NCBI GenBank assembly: GCA_949878435.1
Contig: CATLAK010000005.1
Location: 1-64,000, forward strand
Source: an uncultured Lachnospiraceae bacterium
Lineage (GTDB): Bacteria > Bacillota > Clostridia > Lachnospirales > Lachnospiraceae
Direction: 5' to 3'
Length of the DNA stretch: 64,000 nt
Positions 26,629 through 34,967 of this stretch are shown piece after piece. Under the pieces are notes generated by a model. It saw only the letters and a program-made list of their open reading frames with translations. It searched no databases and was not told the origin of the DNA. The position numbers and the translations under genes were made by a program. Numbering within the stretch: position 1 is the stretch's first letter; each line of letters opens with the position of its first letter.

Positions 26629-27033
26629 AGCCCAGCAAAGATGGATGCCAGCGTCCGTTTCCGTTAGCCGGGGCTGACAGGACAGCGCGCCGCAGGGCTT
26701 AAGGGCAGAGAGCGCACGGCAGGCGGCATACCGTATCGTTTCAAGTCCCTGCGAAAAATCGGCAATTTCACTTACAGAATGTTGAATCCGTAGGGTGAAA
26801 TCGCCACGGATGGCGATTTCAGGAGCCAAATGGCATGGATGCCATCTTGGCTCCGCCCCGACCGCGTTGAAACACCTATATACATTCTGTTAGTGAAATC
26901 CGATTTTGAGAAAAGACTTGAAACGATACTGTATGCCGCCTGCTGTGCGCCCTCTGCCCTTAAGCCCTGCGGCGCGCTGTCCTGTCAGCTTCGGCTAATG
27001 GAAACGGACGCTGGCATCCATCTTTGCCGGGCT
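26629..27033 (+). repeat. Long-hairpin element, copy 1
   Basis: A 405-bp inverted repeat. The conserved core is 26722-26940, from GGCGGCA to TGCCGCC, 219 bp, shared with copies at 41186-41404 and 53290-53509 (inverted). Outside the core, 26629-26721 and 26941-27033 pair with each other at about 95% but resemble neither other copy. Two hairpins sit at the apex: AATCGCCA/TGGCGATT near 26800-26819 and GGAGCCAA/TTGGCTCC at 26822-26853. Open frames of 72 codons on both strands are mirror shadows of the arms. The right end lies six bases from the stop of the M56 gene. Confidence 0.9.
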
Positions 27034-27038
27034 CCCCC

Positions 27039-29501
27039 TCACGGGTGAAACCGCCCCCTTCCTTCAGCAATCTCCTGTGCCTCCTTTATAAATCGGTCAT
27101 ATTCCTCCTGGGTCGTTGTCACGATTCCTTCTCCGTCTTCATCACTAAATCCAAAATCATAAACTTCCCACGGAATCTGCGCCCCGTCCCACCACTGCGC
27201 GGGAGGAAGATCGTTGTGGAAAAATCCATCCACATACCATCCGTCATCCCCTTTTTTCAGATAAAGGAACCGCTCCACAGATGCCCCGTTGTCCGGCAGT
27301 TCCAGAACGCCGCTGTCCCCGAACACAAGGTTTACTTGAAACAGCGCGCTTTTGCCTTCTTCATCCACCACAAGTTCCCTGCCCGACAAGAATACCTTTA
27401 CTGTCCGCCAGGCATCCTGCATCTCCGCATCCAAGGGTGTGTTTGAAAGAAGTGAAATCATATATGGATTCAATCCGAAATGCTCTGTAAAAAGCCACGC
27501 TGTCTGCTCCGCTTTCTCCCCTGCCTTTTCAACGGCTTTTGCCGCCTGCTCTTTCATTGCCTGATCCGTTTCTTTTATAAGGTCAGAAGAAACATATTGT
27601 TTATCCGGATAATATAATTCATGCAGACGCGCAAGCTCCTCTTCCCACTCCAAACTAAGCAGCGCATACCCCACACTGCATTCTAAGTAGACAGACCGTC
27701 CCAATTCCTCCTGAATAAATACCTCCCCCTCTATAATTTCCTTTCCTTCCTTTTGAAACAGCGTACAGACCACATGTTTCCACCTATCCAGCTTGCCAAA
27801 ATAGCCTGCCGTTCCATACCTGACCTGCAGATAGCTGGCTATCTGGATCCCATTCAATAGCTGCTCTCCGCTTTCAATAACCTGATTTTCCGAAAGATCC
27901 CCATTGCCGGTTAACATAAGTTGGTAATTGTTGATATGCTGGATTTCTTCCTCTCTCACATCTACCATGATTCCTCCGGCTTGGTCCACCCTTTCCATGA
28001 GTTCATTATATTCCCACACTTCTATTTCTTCCAGATCAAGCGCCAGATTCTGATTCAGAACCGCAAGGATTTCCTGGTCCGTATATTTCTCCAATATTTC
28101 TTCCAGCTTGCATCCCTCTCCCGCAAGATCTGTCAAATATAAATCGTCTGAAATCAATACCACGTATCTTTCATCCCCATGGTTCTGATCAGGACCGGGC
28201 AGTAACAGAATCACCGCTCCCTGCAGATTCCCGTTTAGTCCTTCTCCCGTTCCCTTTACTGCCACCGCCTCTCCGGTAAAGAAATCCTTTTCTACCGGGG
28301 AGGGCTCTACCGCTCCGGTTTCTTCCTGTCCCGGATTTGTTTCCACGGTCCTCAAATTGCTTTCAGAAACTTCCTCCTTTGCAGCAAGACCTCCCGTATA
28401 AGTGCACCCAGCCATAAGGAAAATAGAAATAACCAGAATGACCAACGCTGCTATGCTGGTTTTTCTTTTCTGCGCAATCTCTTCCATTCGTCTTCTCATA
28501 AATGCTTTTCCTCCGGTCATCATGGTTGCCGTTTTTAATACCTGTTCTTTCTCCTTTGACTGCATAATCATTGCAAGAAGGGTCTCCCCATAGTCACAGC
28601 GCTTTTCTTCCCCCAGTCTGCGCAGGCAGCCTGCATCGCAGGCAAGTTCTCCATCACGCAAAGACAGTCTTGCTGCAATCCACACAAGCGGATTGTACCA
28701 GTTTATGACAAGGCACAGGCTTCTGACAAGCGCCCATATATGATCCCCGTGTTTGTAATGCATAAGTTCATGCATCAAGATGAAATCAAGCTGCTCTGCG
28801 TCCTTTCGCTCTTCACATTCCCAGGGAATATAAATTGCCGGCAAAAGCCCGAACAGACAAGGGGATGAAAGCCTGTCTCCTATCAGGAACACAGGAATCC
28901 TGCTTTTGCCTGTCAGTGATTCAGGCAGTCTCTTCCTCACAGACTTAAGGTAATGATAAAAGGAAAGATTCTGCCACAGGAAAACCAATGCAGTCACCAC
29001 CATTCCCACCATCCATACCCTGCATGCTGCCAGTTTGATTTTCCCAAAGAGCGTTCCTGGCGCCTGCTGCTTCAATTCTATGGATTCGGTAGAAACCGCC
29101 TCCCTTTCCTGATCTTTTCCATTTTCTTCTACGCCAGCCTCTATGCCTTTACTGTCCTGCACAGTCAGGTCCATATCCTCCCCCTGCGTCCAGTTATTTT
29201 CCGCTCCGGCAGCCTTTAGGCTTTCTTCTGTTAAATGGTCATAATATGCCTGATACTGCTGCATCTTATATTCCAGGTCCTGCCTGTCCGCTTCTTCTTC
29301 CACCATGCGGCTTCCGGTACTCCAAACTGCCGTATTCATTACACTGATCGGACTGTAAAAGAGTACCCCAGGCATCAAAAGACGCAGCGCCGCAAGCAGC
29401 CAGATCGGATATAGGATCAGCGGACTTATTTTTTTCCTAAAAATTGCTCTTATAAGCAAAATTCCTGCTATCAGCAGCGAGGATGTAACGATTCTCGTCA
29501 T
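27039..29501 (-). CDS. M56 (BlaR1-type) metallopeptidase fused to an LCP-like domain
   Basis: An 820-residue protein. Residues 1-50 and 150-300 form a BlaR1/MecR1-like M56 membrane peptidase with MHELMHYKHGDH (HExxH near 244) and a downstream GELACDAG glutamate. A transmembrane segment near 349-366 then leads to an external region. At about 420-600 this looks like a LytR-CpsA-Psr domain: LNQNLALDLEEIEVW, DQAGGIMVDV and LNGIQIASYLQVR followed by DRWKHVV. The C-terminal 200 residues are unrecognised. BlaR1 proteins normally end in a penicillin-binding sensor; here the sensor slot seems to be LCP-like. It is cotranscribed after BlaI (19-base gap), so signal-induced cleavage of BlaI is the likely output. 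Confidence 0.85.
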   Translation of the reverse strand: MTRIVTSSLLIAGILLIRAIFRKKISPLILYPIWLLAALRLLMPGVLFYSPISVMNTAVWSTGSRMVEEEADRQDLEYKMQQYQAYYDHLTEESLKAAGAENNWTQGEDMDLTVQDSKGIEAGVEENGKDQEREAVSTESIELKQQAPGTLFGKIKLAACRVWMVGMVVTALVFLWQNLSFYHYLKSVRKRLPESLTGKSRIPVFLIGDRLSSPCLFGLLPAIYIPWECEERKDAEQLDFILMHELMHYKHGDHIWALVRSLCLVINWYNPLVWIAARLSLRDGELACDAGCLRRLGEEKRCDYGETLLAMIMQSKEKEQVLKTATMMTGGKAFMRRRMEEIAQKRKTSIAALVILVISIFLMAGCTYTGGLAAKEEVSESNLRTVETNPGQEETGAVEPSPVEKDFFTGEAVAVKGTGEGLNGNLQGAVILLLPGPDQNHGDERYVVLISDDLYLTDLAGEGCKLEEILEKYTDQEILAVLNQNLALDLEEIEVWEYNELMERVDQAGGIMVDVREEEIQHINNYQLMLTGNGDLSENQVIESGEQLLNGIQIASYLQVRYGTAGYFGKLDRWKHVVCTLFQKEGKEIIEGEVFIQEELGRSVYLECSVGYALLSLEWEEELARLHELYYPDKQYVSSDLIKETDQAMKEQAAKAVEKAGEKAEQTAWLFTEHFGLNPYMISLLSNTPLDAEMQDAWRTVKVFLSGRELVVDEEGKSALFQVNLVFGDSGVLELPDNGASVERFLYLKKGDDGWYVDGFFHNDLPPAQWWDGAQIPWEVYDFGFSDEDGEGIVTTTQEEYDRFIKEAQEIAEGRGRFHP

Positions 29502-29520
29502 TTTATGTTCACCGCCTTTC

Positions 29521-29922
29521 TTAACTTTGTTCCGAAGAGGACCTCTTCTTTTCCTCTGCCCTATGTAAGATTTCCCTCAGCTGCGCAATGTCCCTGTCTG
29601 TCAGCTGATTATTTTCCACAAACATATTGACCAGCATTCCAAGACTTCCACCGTAGGTCCGTTTTAGAAAAGACTCCGTCTCCTTTAAGACCACCTCTTC
29701 CCTTTTTAAATCCGTGTGGTAAAGCCTTGCCTTCTCTCCCTCTTCATAGCGGATATATGCCTTTTCCTGCATCCGGCGCAGCATGGTATTGGTGGTGCTC
29801 TTGCTCCATCCCTGCCTATCCTTCATTTCACGCACCAGCTGCATTAAGGTCTTAGGCTGTTTCTGCCATAGCGCCTCTAGAATGCACCATTCTGAATGAT
29901 TTAAACTGATATTTCCGTCCAT
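29521..29922 (-). CDS. BlaI/MecI family repressor
   Basis: A protein of about 133 residues with the winged-helix BlaI pattern: LNHSEWCILEALWQ, WSKSTTNTMLRRMQEKAYI (recognition helix and wing) and a C-terminal dimerisation helix with FVENNQLTDRDIAQLREIL. The start at 29922 (MDGNIS) has a GGAGG site; the frame is open to 29997 but that stretch overlaps the operator. It precedes the M56-LCP gene and should be its cleavage target. Two TTACA-type boxes over its own promoter suggest autorepression. Confidence 0.93.
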   Translation of the reverse strand: MDGNISLNHSEWCILEALWQKQPKTLMQLVREMKDRQGWSKSTTNTMLRRMQEKAYIRYEEGEKARLYHTDLKREEVVLKETESFLKRTYGGSLGMLVNMFVENNQLTDRDIAQLREILHRAEEKKRSSSEQS

Positions 29923-29948
29923 GCTTTCCTTCCTCCTGTAAATTTGGT

Positions 29949-29997
29949 TTACACTTGTAACCCTTTTTATGATAGCAATTTGTATTACAGTTGTCAA
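29949..29997 (-). promoter_or_regulatory. blaI-M56 promoter with two BlaI-type boxes
   Basis: On the minus strand -35 TTGACA (29992-29997), a 17-base spacer and -10 TATCAT. A TTACACTTGTAA palindrome at 29949-29960 lies in the start region, and TATTACAGTTGTCAA (29983-29997) covers the -35. Both resemble the TACA..TGTA BlaI operator. The plus-strand acyltransferase begins 70 bases away and may be affected. Confidence 0.75.
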
Positions 29998-30069
29998 CCA
30001 TTTAAAATACAGATTTACAGTTCAAGAAGAATTTGATATATTCTTAATGTAGGATGTGAGGTTGATTTT

Positions 30070-30798
30070 ATGTTGAGATTTTGTTATGTGATTCTGATTT
30101 CTTTGCCCTTTATACTTTTTTATCTGGGGAAAGCTTTTTATATTGAACGGCACGATGACAAGTATACAGAAGCAGACCGTTACATAGTCGCCAGACGCGC
30201 TGTAGCCATTCTGCAGCGCAATGGCTTTATACATACAAATGTGTTCGGGACGGAAAACCTGCCTAGGGAAGGCGGCTATGTGATGTACGCCAATCATCAG
30301 GGGAAGTATGATGCTTTAGGTATCATATCCGGTCATAAGACGCCCTGCACCGTTATGATTGATGACAAACGTTCCCACAAGCCGATAACGACGCAGTTCA
30401 TTACCCTGCTTAAGGGCACCCGTCTGGACAAGACCAGCATGAAGGAACAGATGAAAACCATTCTGAAAGTCATAGAAGAAGTGAAAAACGGACGCAGGAT
30501 CATCATTTTCCCCGAGGGCGGTTATTATCATAACAGAAATCAGGTACAGGACTTTCTGCCGGGTGCTTTCAAATGTGCAATTAAAGCCCAAAGTCCGATT
30601 GTACCGGTAGCGTTGATCGATTCCTATAAACCCTTTGAAATCAACTCCATAAAGCCGGTCACCACCCAAGTGTACTTTCTGCCTCCCATTCATTATGAGG
30701 ACTACAAGGAACTGACCTCAAAGGAAATTGCAGAGCTTACCAAAAATAAGATTGTAGAAACCATAAATATGGTATGTAATGGTAACGCGCGCCTCTAG
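30070..30798 (+). CDS. PlsC-like lysophospholipid acyltransferase
   Basis: A 242-residue protein with an N-terminal membrane helix and acyltransferase motifs: NHQGKYD (the HxxxxD catalytic pair, with glutamine in position two), LDKTSMKEQ in the second block, FPEGG (EGT-like block III) and IVPVALIDSY (block IV). It probably transfers an acyl chain to a lysophospholipid or related acceptor at the inner membrane face. The ribosome site GAGG precedes the start. It diverges from blaI across 147 bases and ends at a strong terminator. Acyl acceptor not determined. Confidence 0.9.
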   Translation: MLRFCYVILISLPFILFYLGKAFYIERHDDKYTEADRYIVARRAVAILQRNGFIHTNVFGTENLPREGGYVMYANHQGKYDALGIISGHKTPCTVMIDDKRSHKPITTQFITLLKGTRLDKTSMKEQMKTILKVIEEVKNGRRIIIFPEGGYYHNRNQVQDFLPGAFKCAIKAQSPIVPVALIDSYKPFEINSIKPVTTQVYFLPPIHYEDYKELTSKEIAELTKNKIVETINMVCNGNARL

Positions 30799-30813
30799 GC
30801 GCACTGTCAAAAA

Positions 30814-30851
30814 TAAACCTCAGGGATAACATCAATTCCCTGAGGTCTTTT
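30814..30851. terminator. Bidirectional intrinsic terminator
   Basis: CCTCAGGGA (30818-30826) pairs with TCCCTGAGG (30837-30845), followed by TCTTTTC on the plus strand and preceded by an A-rich run, so it can end both the acyltransferase and the convergent GH36 transcript. Confidence 0.85.
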
Positions 30852-30855
30852 CATT

Positions 30856-33045
30856 TTATTTGTTTTTTCTTCTTAAAACGATTTGATAAGACACATATTC
30901 TCCCATTTCCACGGGCATCGGGATTCCCGCCTCCATCAGTGCCCTGCCATAATAGCATCTTCCAGCTGCCTCATCCTCATATACAGCATCCGGAAAAAGA
31001 CCCTTCATCCGCACATAATTGACGGTCATATTTCCATGAATCTCCAGCATCACCACATTTATCAGCGCCTGTTCCCCGTCCTCTGATACGAACATCCATG
31101 CGCCTACACTGTCACAGAAAGGATTAGACAGACGGTAATACTTCCCGTTTTGAATAAGCTTTGCATATTCCTTATACTTGCTGATCTGTCCTTTAATCTC
31201 CTCTTTCTCTTCCTTTGTAAGCTTACCCGGATCCAGTTCATAGCCAAAGGTGCCTGCCATTGCCACTACTCCCCGGGTATGAAGGCTCACGCTGCGCCCC
31301 GTCTGGTGGTTCGGCACTGCCGATACATGGGCTCCCACGGCAGATGCCGGATAAAAGAAGGAGGTTCCGTATTGGATGCGCACCCGATCCACCGCATCGG
31401 TGTTGTCACTGCACCAGATCTGGGGAGTATAATACAGCATGCCTGCATCAAATCTTCCGCCGCCTCCGCTGCATCCCTCTATCAGCATATCAGGGTATCT
31501 CTCTATCAGCTTGTCCAGAAATTCATATACGCCCAGCACATAATCATAGGTGACCTGCCCCTGTCCCTGTGTCATTTTCATCGAATAAAAATCTGCAAGG
31601 CTTCGGTTCATATCCCACTTGATATATTCGATATTTCCCTGATCGAGCACAGCGCAGATCTGCTCGAAGACATGATTTCTCACCTCTTCCCTGGAAAAAT
31701 CAAGCACCAGCTGGTTTCTGCCCCGTATCGGCCCTCTTCCCGGAATCTGAATCGCATAATCCGGGTGGGCTCTATATAGATTGCTGTCTTCTGACACCAT
31801 TTCCGGCTCAATCCAGATGCCAAATTTCACGCCATAGGAGTTGACCTTTTCAGTCAGTTCTTTTAATGTATATCCGAGCTTTTCCTCATTGACCTGCCAG
31901 TCTCCCAAGCCGCTGTTGTCGTCATTCCGCTTTCCAAACCAGCCATCATCCATGACAACCATGTCAATTCCAAGTCCTGCCGCTTCCTTTGCTAGATTAA
32001 CAATCGTCTCACCGCTAATGTCAAAGTAAGCTGCTTCCCAGCTATTTAGCAGGATTGGTCTCACCTGATCTCTATATCTGCCTCTGCATATATGCTCCCG
32101 GATACACTTGTGGTACTGCTGGGAAAGCTTTCCCAGCCCCTGCCCTGAATAACTTAAAATCGTCTCTGGAATCACCAGTTCCTGCCCCTTGTCCAAAGGA
32201 TAATGAAACAGATCGCTGTGCAGTCCCATCAATGCTCTGGTTTGACCATATTGGTCATTTTCCGCTTCAAACATAAAATTTCCGCTGTATACGAACAGCA
32301 TTCCGTAGCATCTTCCCGCATCCTCTGTGGCATCTTTTTCTGCAATGACCACGCCTGGATTATATTGGTGGCTGGAAGTCCCTCTGCGGCTTCCTATGAC
32401 ATAATTACCATGGGTGATTTCCGTACGCTGGAAATTCCGTTCCATCGCATGCCTGCCGTAAAAACTGATCACATCATACTTTCCGTCTACAAAGTCCAGA
32501 CAGGCAGAACCGGCCTTTTCAACAATGATCCTGTGATCTCCCCGATTGATAATCTTCGCGCTTCTTGTAATGATATCCGCCTTTTCCAGCACGCCATACA
32601 GCAGCAGCACCTGCACTTTGCTCACCCCATCTTCCAAAAGAATCTTAAGTGTATCCGCTTCTTCCTCTTTTGCATATACAGACGGGAGCCCTTCCAAACC
32701 ATATTTCCCCTTCGTAATTTCATGGCTTACATAGCGGAGATTACAACAGTCTGTTCCGTCCACATTGTGGACAATCAACGCACTGCTTCTATAATCCCCC
32801 ATTCCCATGGCAGGATATTCCTGGGGCAGTGCATCCATAGAATAGGTGCGGTCATTTTTTACTTCTGAGGGGTTTCCCGAAAAACCTCTGTCATAGTAAG
32901 TCAGCAGATAATCCAGATTACCGGCTGTCCTTCCTCCGTAATATAAATGCACTAAAAACCCAAAATCATCTACCTTCATCTGATAGGTGCTATGGGTCGT
33001 CTGCAATGTAAATGTCCTTTTTTCTTTTTCAAAACCAATTGCCAT
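30856..33045 (-). CDS. GH36 alpha-galactosidase
   Basis: A 729-residue protein of usual GH36 length without signal peptide. Diagnostic motifs are VMDDGWFGKRNDDN, FGIWIEPEMVSEDS, IKWDMNR (nucleophilic aspartate), EGCSGGGGRFD and WCSDNTDAVDR (acid/base aspartate). It should hydrolyse terminal alpha-1,6-galactose from melibiose and raffinose-family sugars in the cytoplasm. It is the last gene of the minus-strand set after the ABC importer genes, about 210 bases behind the second permease; that gap holds a GC-rich hairpin that may set differential expression. The divergent AraC regulator at 36430 is the likely controller. Confidence 0.96.
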   Translation of the reverse strand: MAIGFEKEKRTFTLQTTHSTYQMKVDDFGFLVHLYYGGRTAGNLDYLLTYYDRGFSGNPSEVKNDRTYSMDALPQEYPAMGMGDYRSSALIVHNVDGTDCCNLRYVSHEITKGKYGLEGLPSVYAKEEEADTLKILLEDGVSKVQVLLLYGVLEKADIITRSAKIINRGDHRIIVEKAGSACLDFVDGKYDVISFYGRHAMERNFQRTEITHGNYVIGSRRGTSSHQYNPGVVIAEKDATEDAGRCYGMLFVYSGNFMFEAENDQYGQTRALMGLHSDLFHYPLDKGQELVIPETILSYSGQGLGKLSQQYHKCIREHICRGRYRDQVRPILLNSWEAAYFDISGETIVNLAKEAAGLGIDMVVMDDGWFGKRNDDNSGLGDWQVNEEKLGYTLKELTEKVNSYGVKFGIWIEPEMVSEDSNLYRAHPDYAIQIPGRGPIRGRNQLVLDFSREEVRNHVFEQICAVLDQGNIEYIKWDMNRSLADFYSMKMTQGQGQVTYDYVLGVYEFLDKLIERYPDMLIEGCSGGGGRFDAGMLYYTPQIWCSDNTDAVDRVRIQYGTSFFYPASAVGAHVSAVPNHQTGRSVSLHTRGVVAMAGTFGYELDPGKLTKEEKEEIKGQISKYKEYAKLIQNGKYYRLSNPFCDSVGAWMFVSEDGEQALINVVMLEIHGNMTVNYVRMKGLFPDAVYEDEAAGRCYYGRALMEAGIPMPVEMGEYVSYQIVLRRKNK

Positions 33046-33152
33046 GCTTTACACCAGTCCTTATCCTTTTTATTTCACACTTTCCATATGCTCCTTCTTT
33101 CGTCCCCATGAACCCGCCGCGTTTTTTACCTGTACTTATCTTGTCACGTCAA

Positions 33153-33170
33153 GGCGGCATTTCTGCCGCC
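33153..33170. other. GC-rich hairpin between permease and GH36 genes
   Basis: GGCGGCA and TGCCGCC pair around a TTTC loop. No T run follows in the minus direction, so it looks like an RNA-stabilising or processing stem rather than a terminator. The surrounding gap (33046-33255) also contains a stretch related to the 37-bp repeats at 43021. Confidence 0.55.
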
Positions 33171-33255
33171 CTGCGTGGCAATTAGTTACGATAAGCTGGC
33201 TCGCAAAGCGTGGCGGCGTTCGTTTAGCTATTTGCATAGCTGTGACTATTTAACC

Positions 33256-34089
33256 TTATTTGACTGCTCCGTTGACAACGCCATTCAAAATCTGCTTCTG
33301 ACAGATAATGTAGAAAATCAGAATGGGAATCAGCGACAACAGGTAAGATGCAAATGCTAAGTTATAGTTCGTTCCAAACTGTGTCTGGAAATTAAGCTGT
33401 GCCAGCGGCAGCGTGTTCTGACCGGACCCTGCCAGAATGACAAGGGGGGTCATTACGTCATTCCAAACTGCCAGTGCCGTCAGGACTGCAACCGTTGCAT
33501 GCATAGGCTTCATAATCGGGAAAATGATTTTCCAGTAAGTCGTCCAGGTAGATGCACCATCCACCTTAGCTGCCTCCTCAAGCGCCATGGGAATATTCAC
33601 AAGATATCCTGAGTACAGAAGAATATTCATAGGCATGTAGAACACCACATACAGAAGAATTACGCCAAACCAGTTGGCAAGCCCCATTTCTGCCGTCTGT
33701 TTTGCCAGCGGCATCATCAGAATCGCAAAGGGCACGAACATACCGCTTACAATGAAAAGATAAACAAAATTGTAGAACTTACTCTTTGCTTTATTTCTTC
33801 CAAGCGCATATCCCATCAGGGAATGTACCGCAAGGGATAAACCAACCGACGCCAATGTGATCAAAAGGCTGTTTCTAAGGGAACGCCAGAAGTCTGTCAC
33901 CCGCATTGCTTCTTTAAAGTTTTCAAGATTCCACACTTTTGGCAAGGCTAAAATACCGCCAATACTGTTGGTCATTTCGGACGGCTGTTTGAAGGCGATG
34001 ATAATCGTCATGTACAGCGGAAAAATAATGGTGGAAAGACCAAGGATTAAAAGGATCATTGCTGGCCAGTTGCCTTTTCTTTTTATCAT
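33256..34089 (-). CDS. Carbohydrate ABC transporter permease (MalG-type)
   Basis: A 277-residue protein with six hydrophobic segments and the CUT1 permease EAA loop EEAAKVDGASTWTTYW. It pairs with the 34086-34952 permease (4-bp overlap, ATGA) and the solute-binding lipoprotein. No ATPase gene is present, so a shared MsmX-type ATPase elsewhere probably energises it, as is common in Firmicutes. The neighbouring GH36 gene suggests alpha-galactosides as substrate. Confidence 0.95.
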   Translation of the reverse strand: MIKRKGNWPAMILLILGLSTIIFPLYMTIIIAFKQPSEMTNSIGGILALPKVWNLENFKEAMRVTDFWRSLRNSLLITLASVGLSLAVHSLMGYALGRNKAKSKFYNFVYLFIVSGMFVPFAILMMPLAKQTAEMGLANWFGVILLYVVFYMPMNILLYSGYLVNIPMALEEAAKVDGASTWTTYWKIIFPIMKPMHATVAVLTALAVWNDVMTPLVILAGSGQNTLPLAQLNFQTQFGTNYNLAFASYLLSLIPILIFYIICQKQILNGVVNGAVK

Positions 34090-34952
34090 AACTGTTCCTC
34101 CTTTTTACCTGAAAACTTCATCTGTGCAACAGAAATACATACAATCATGATAAAGAAAACGACTGCATTGGCGCTTTGGAATCCAAACTGCCCGCCTGAC
34201 ATACCATTGTTGTAGATCAGGTAAGAGATAGACTCTGTACTTTGCGCCGGTCCGCCTTTTGTCAATGCCATGATCTGGTCGAATACCATCAGGAAATTCT
34301 TCACACAGAGCACCATATTGATGGAAAAGAAGGGAATGATAAGGGGGAACGTCAGGTAACGGAACTGCTTCCATCCTGTGGCTCCGTCCAGTCCACCCGC
34401 CTCATATACATCCTCAGGCACAGTCTGTAATCCTGATATGTATATGATTGTATTCATTGCAATTGCCTGCCATGCACACACAATCATAATACCGATCCAT
34501 GCTGAATCAGGTTTTGATAAGATACTGGAACTCAAAGAATTGATTCCTATCATGGAGGCAACTGCCGGAAGGATATAGGTAAAAAAGTAGTTAAAAATGT
34601 AACCTACAACCAGCGCGCCTAATATATTGGGCAGGAAATATGCGCCTCGGAAAAAGCTTTTTGCCCTAATCTTGCTGTTCAGCGCCAGCGCCAGAATCAG
34701 CGATATCACATTGACCACAACGGTCGTCACAATTGCCAGTTTAAATGTGAACAGATAGGATTTCCCCACACGTGCATCTGAAAATAAATCCACATAATTT
34801 CTAAAACCAACCCAGTCATAGCTTCCGAAGCCTTTAAAGTTCGTAAAGCTGTATATGACACCTCTTATCAGCGGAATCGTATTGAAGCAGACAAACAATG
34901 CCAGTATCGGAATCGTGATCAGTAAAAATGTTCTTTTTCTCTCATTTTTCAT
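34086..34952 (-). CDS. Sugar ABC transporter permease (MalF-type)
   Basis: A 288-residue six-helix permease with the EAA motif YEAGGLDGATGWKQFRYLTF near its C-terminal third. It is shorter than enteric MalF, matching the CUT1 form of Firmicutes. It is translated between the binding protein (15-base gap) and the second permease (4-bp overlap). With these it forms the membrane channel of an importer, most likely for raffinose-type sugars given the GH36 gene downstream. Confidence 0.95.
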   Translation of the reverse strand: MKNERKRTFLLITIPILALFVCFNTIPLIRGVIYSFTNFKGFGSYDWVGFRNYVDLFSDARVGKSYLFTFKLAIVTTVVVNVISLILALALNSKIRAKSFFRGAYFLPNILGALVVGYIFNYFFTYILPAVASMIGINSLSSSILSKPDSAWIGIMIVCAWQAIAMNTIIYISGLQTVPEDVYEAGGLDGATGWKQFRYLTFPLIIPFFSINMVLCVKNFLMVFDQIMALTKGGPAQSTESISYLIYNNGMSGGQFGFQSANAVVFFIMIVCISVAQMKFSGKKEEQL

Positions 34953-34967
34953 AGTCTCTTTTCTCCT

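Noticed and set aside
26629-27033. Ordinary insertion sequence or MITE
   Set aside because: No transposase frame, no target duplication seen, and outer arms differ between copies, which terminal inverted repeats would not.
26611-27048. Mirror-image open frames of about 72 codons on both strands
   Set aside because: They are the two arms of the long inverted repeat read in opposite directions; the similarity is a property of the palindrome, not of two proteins.
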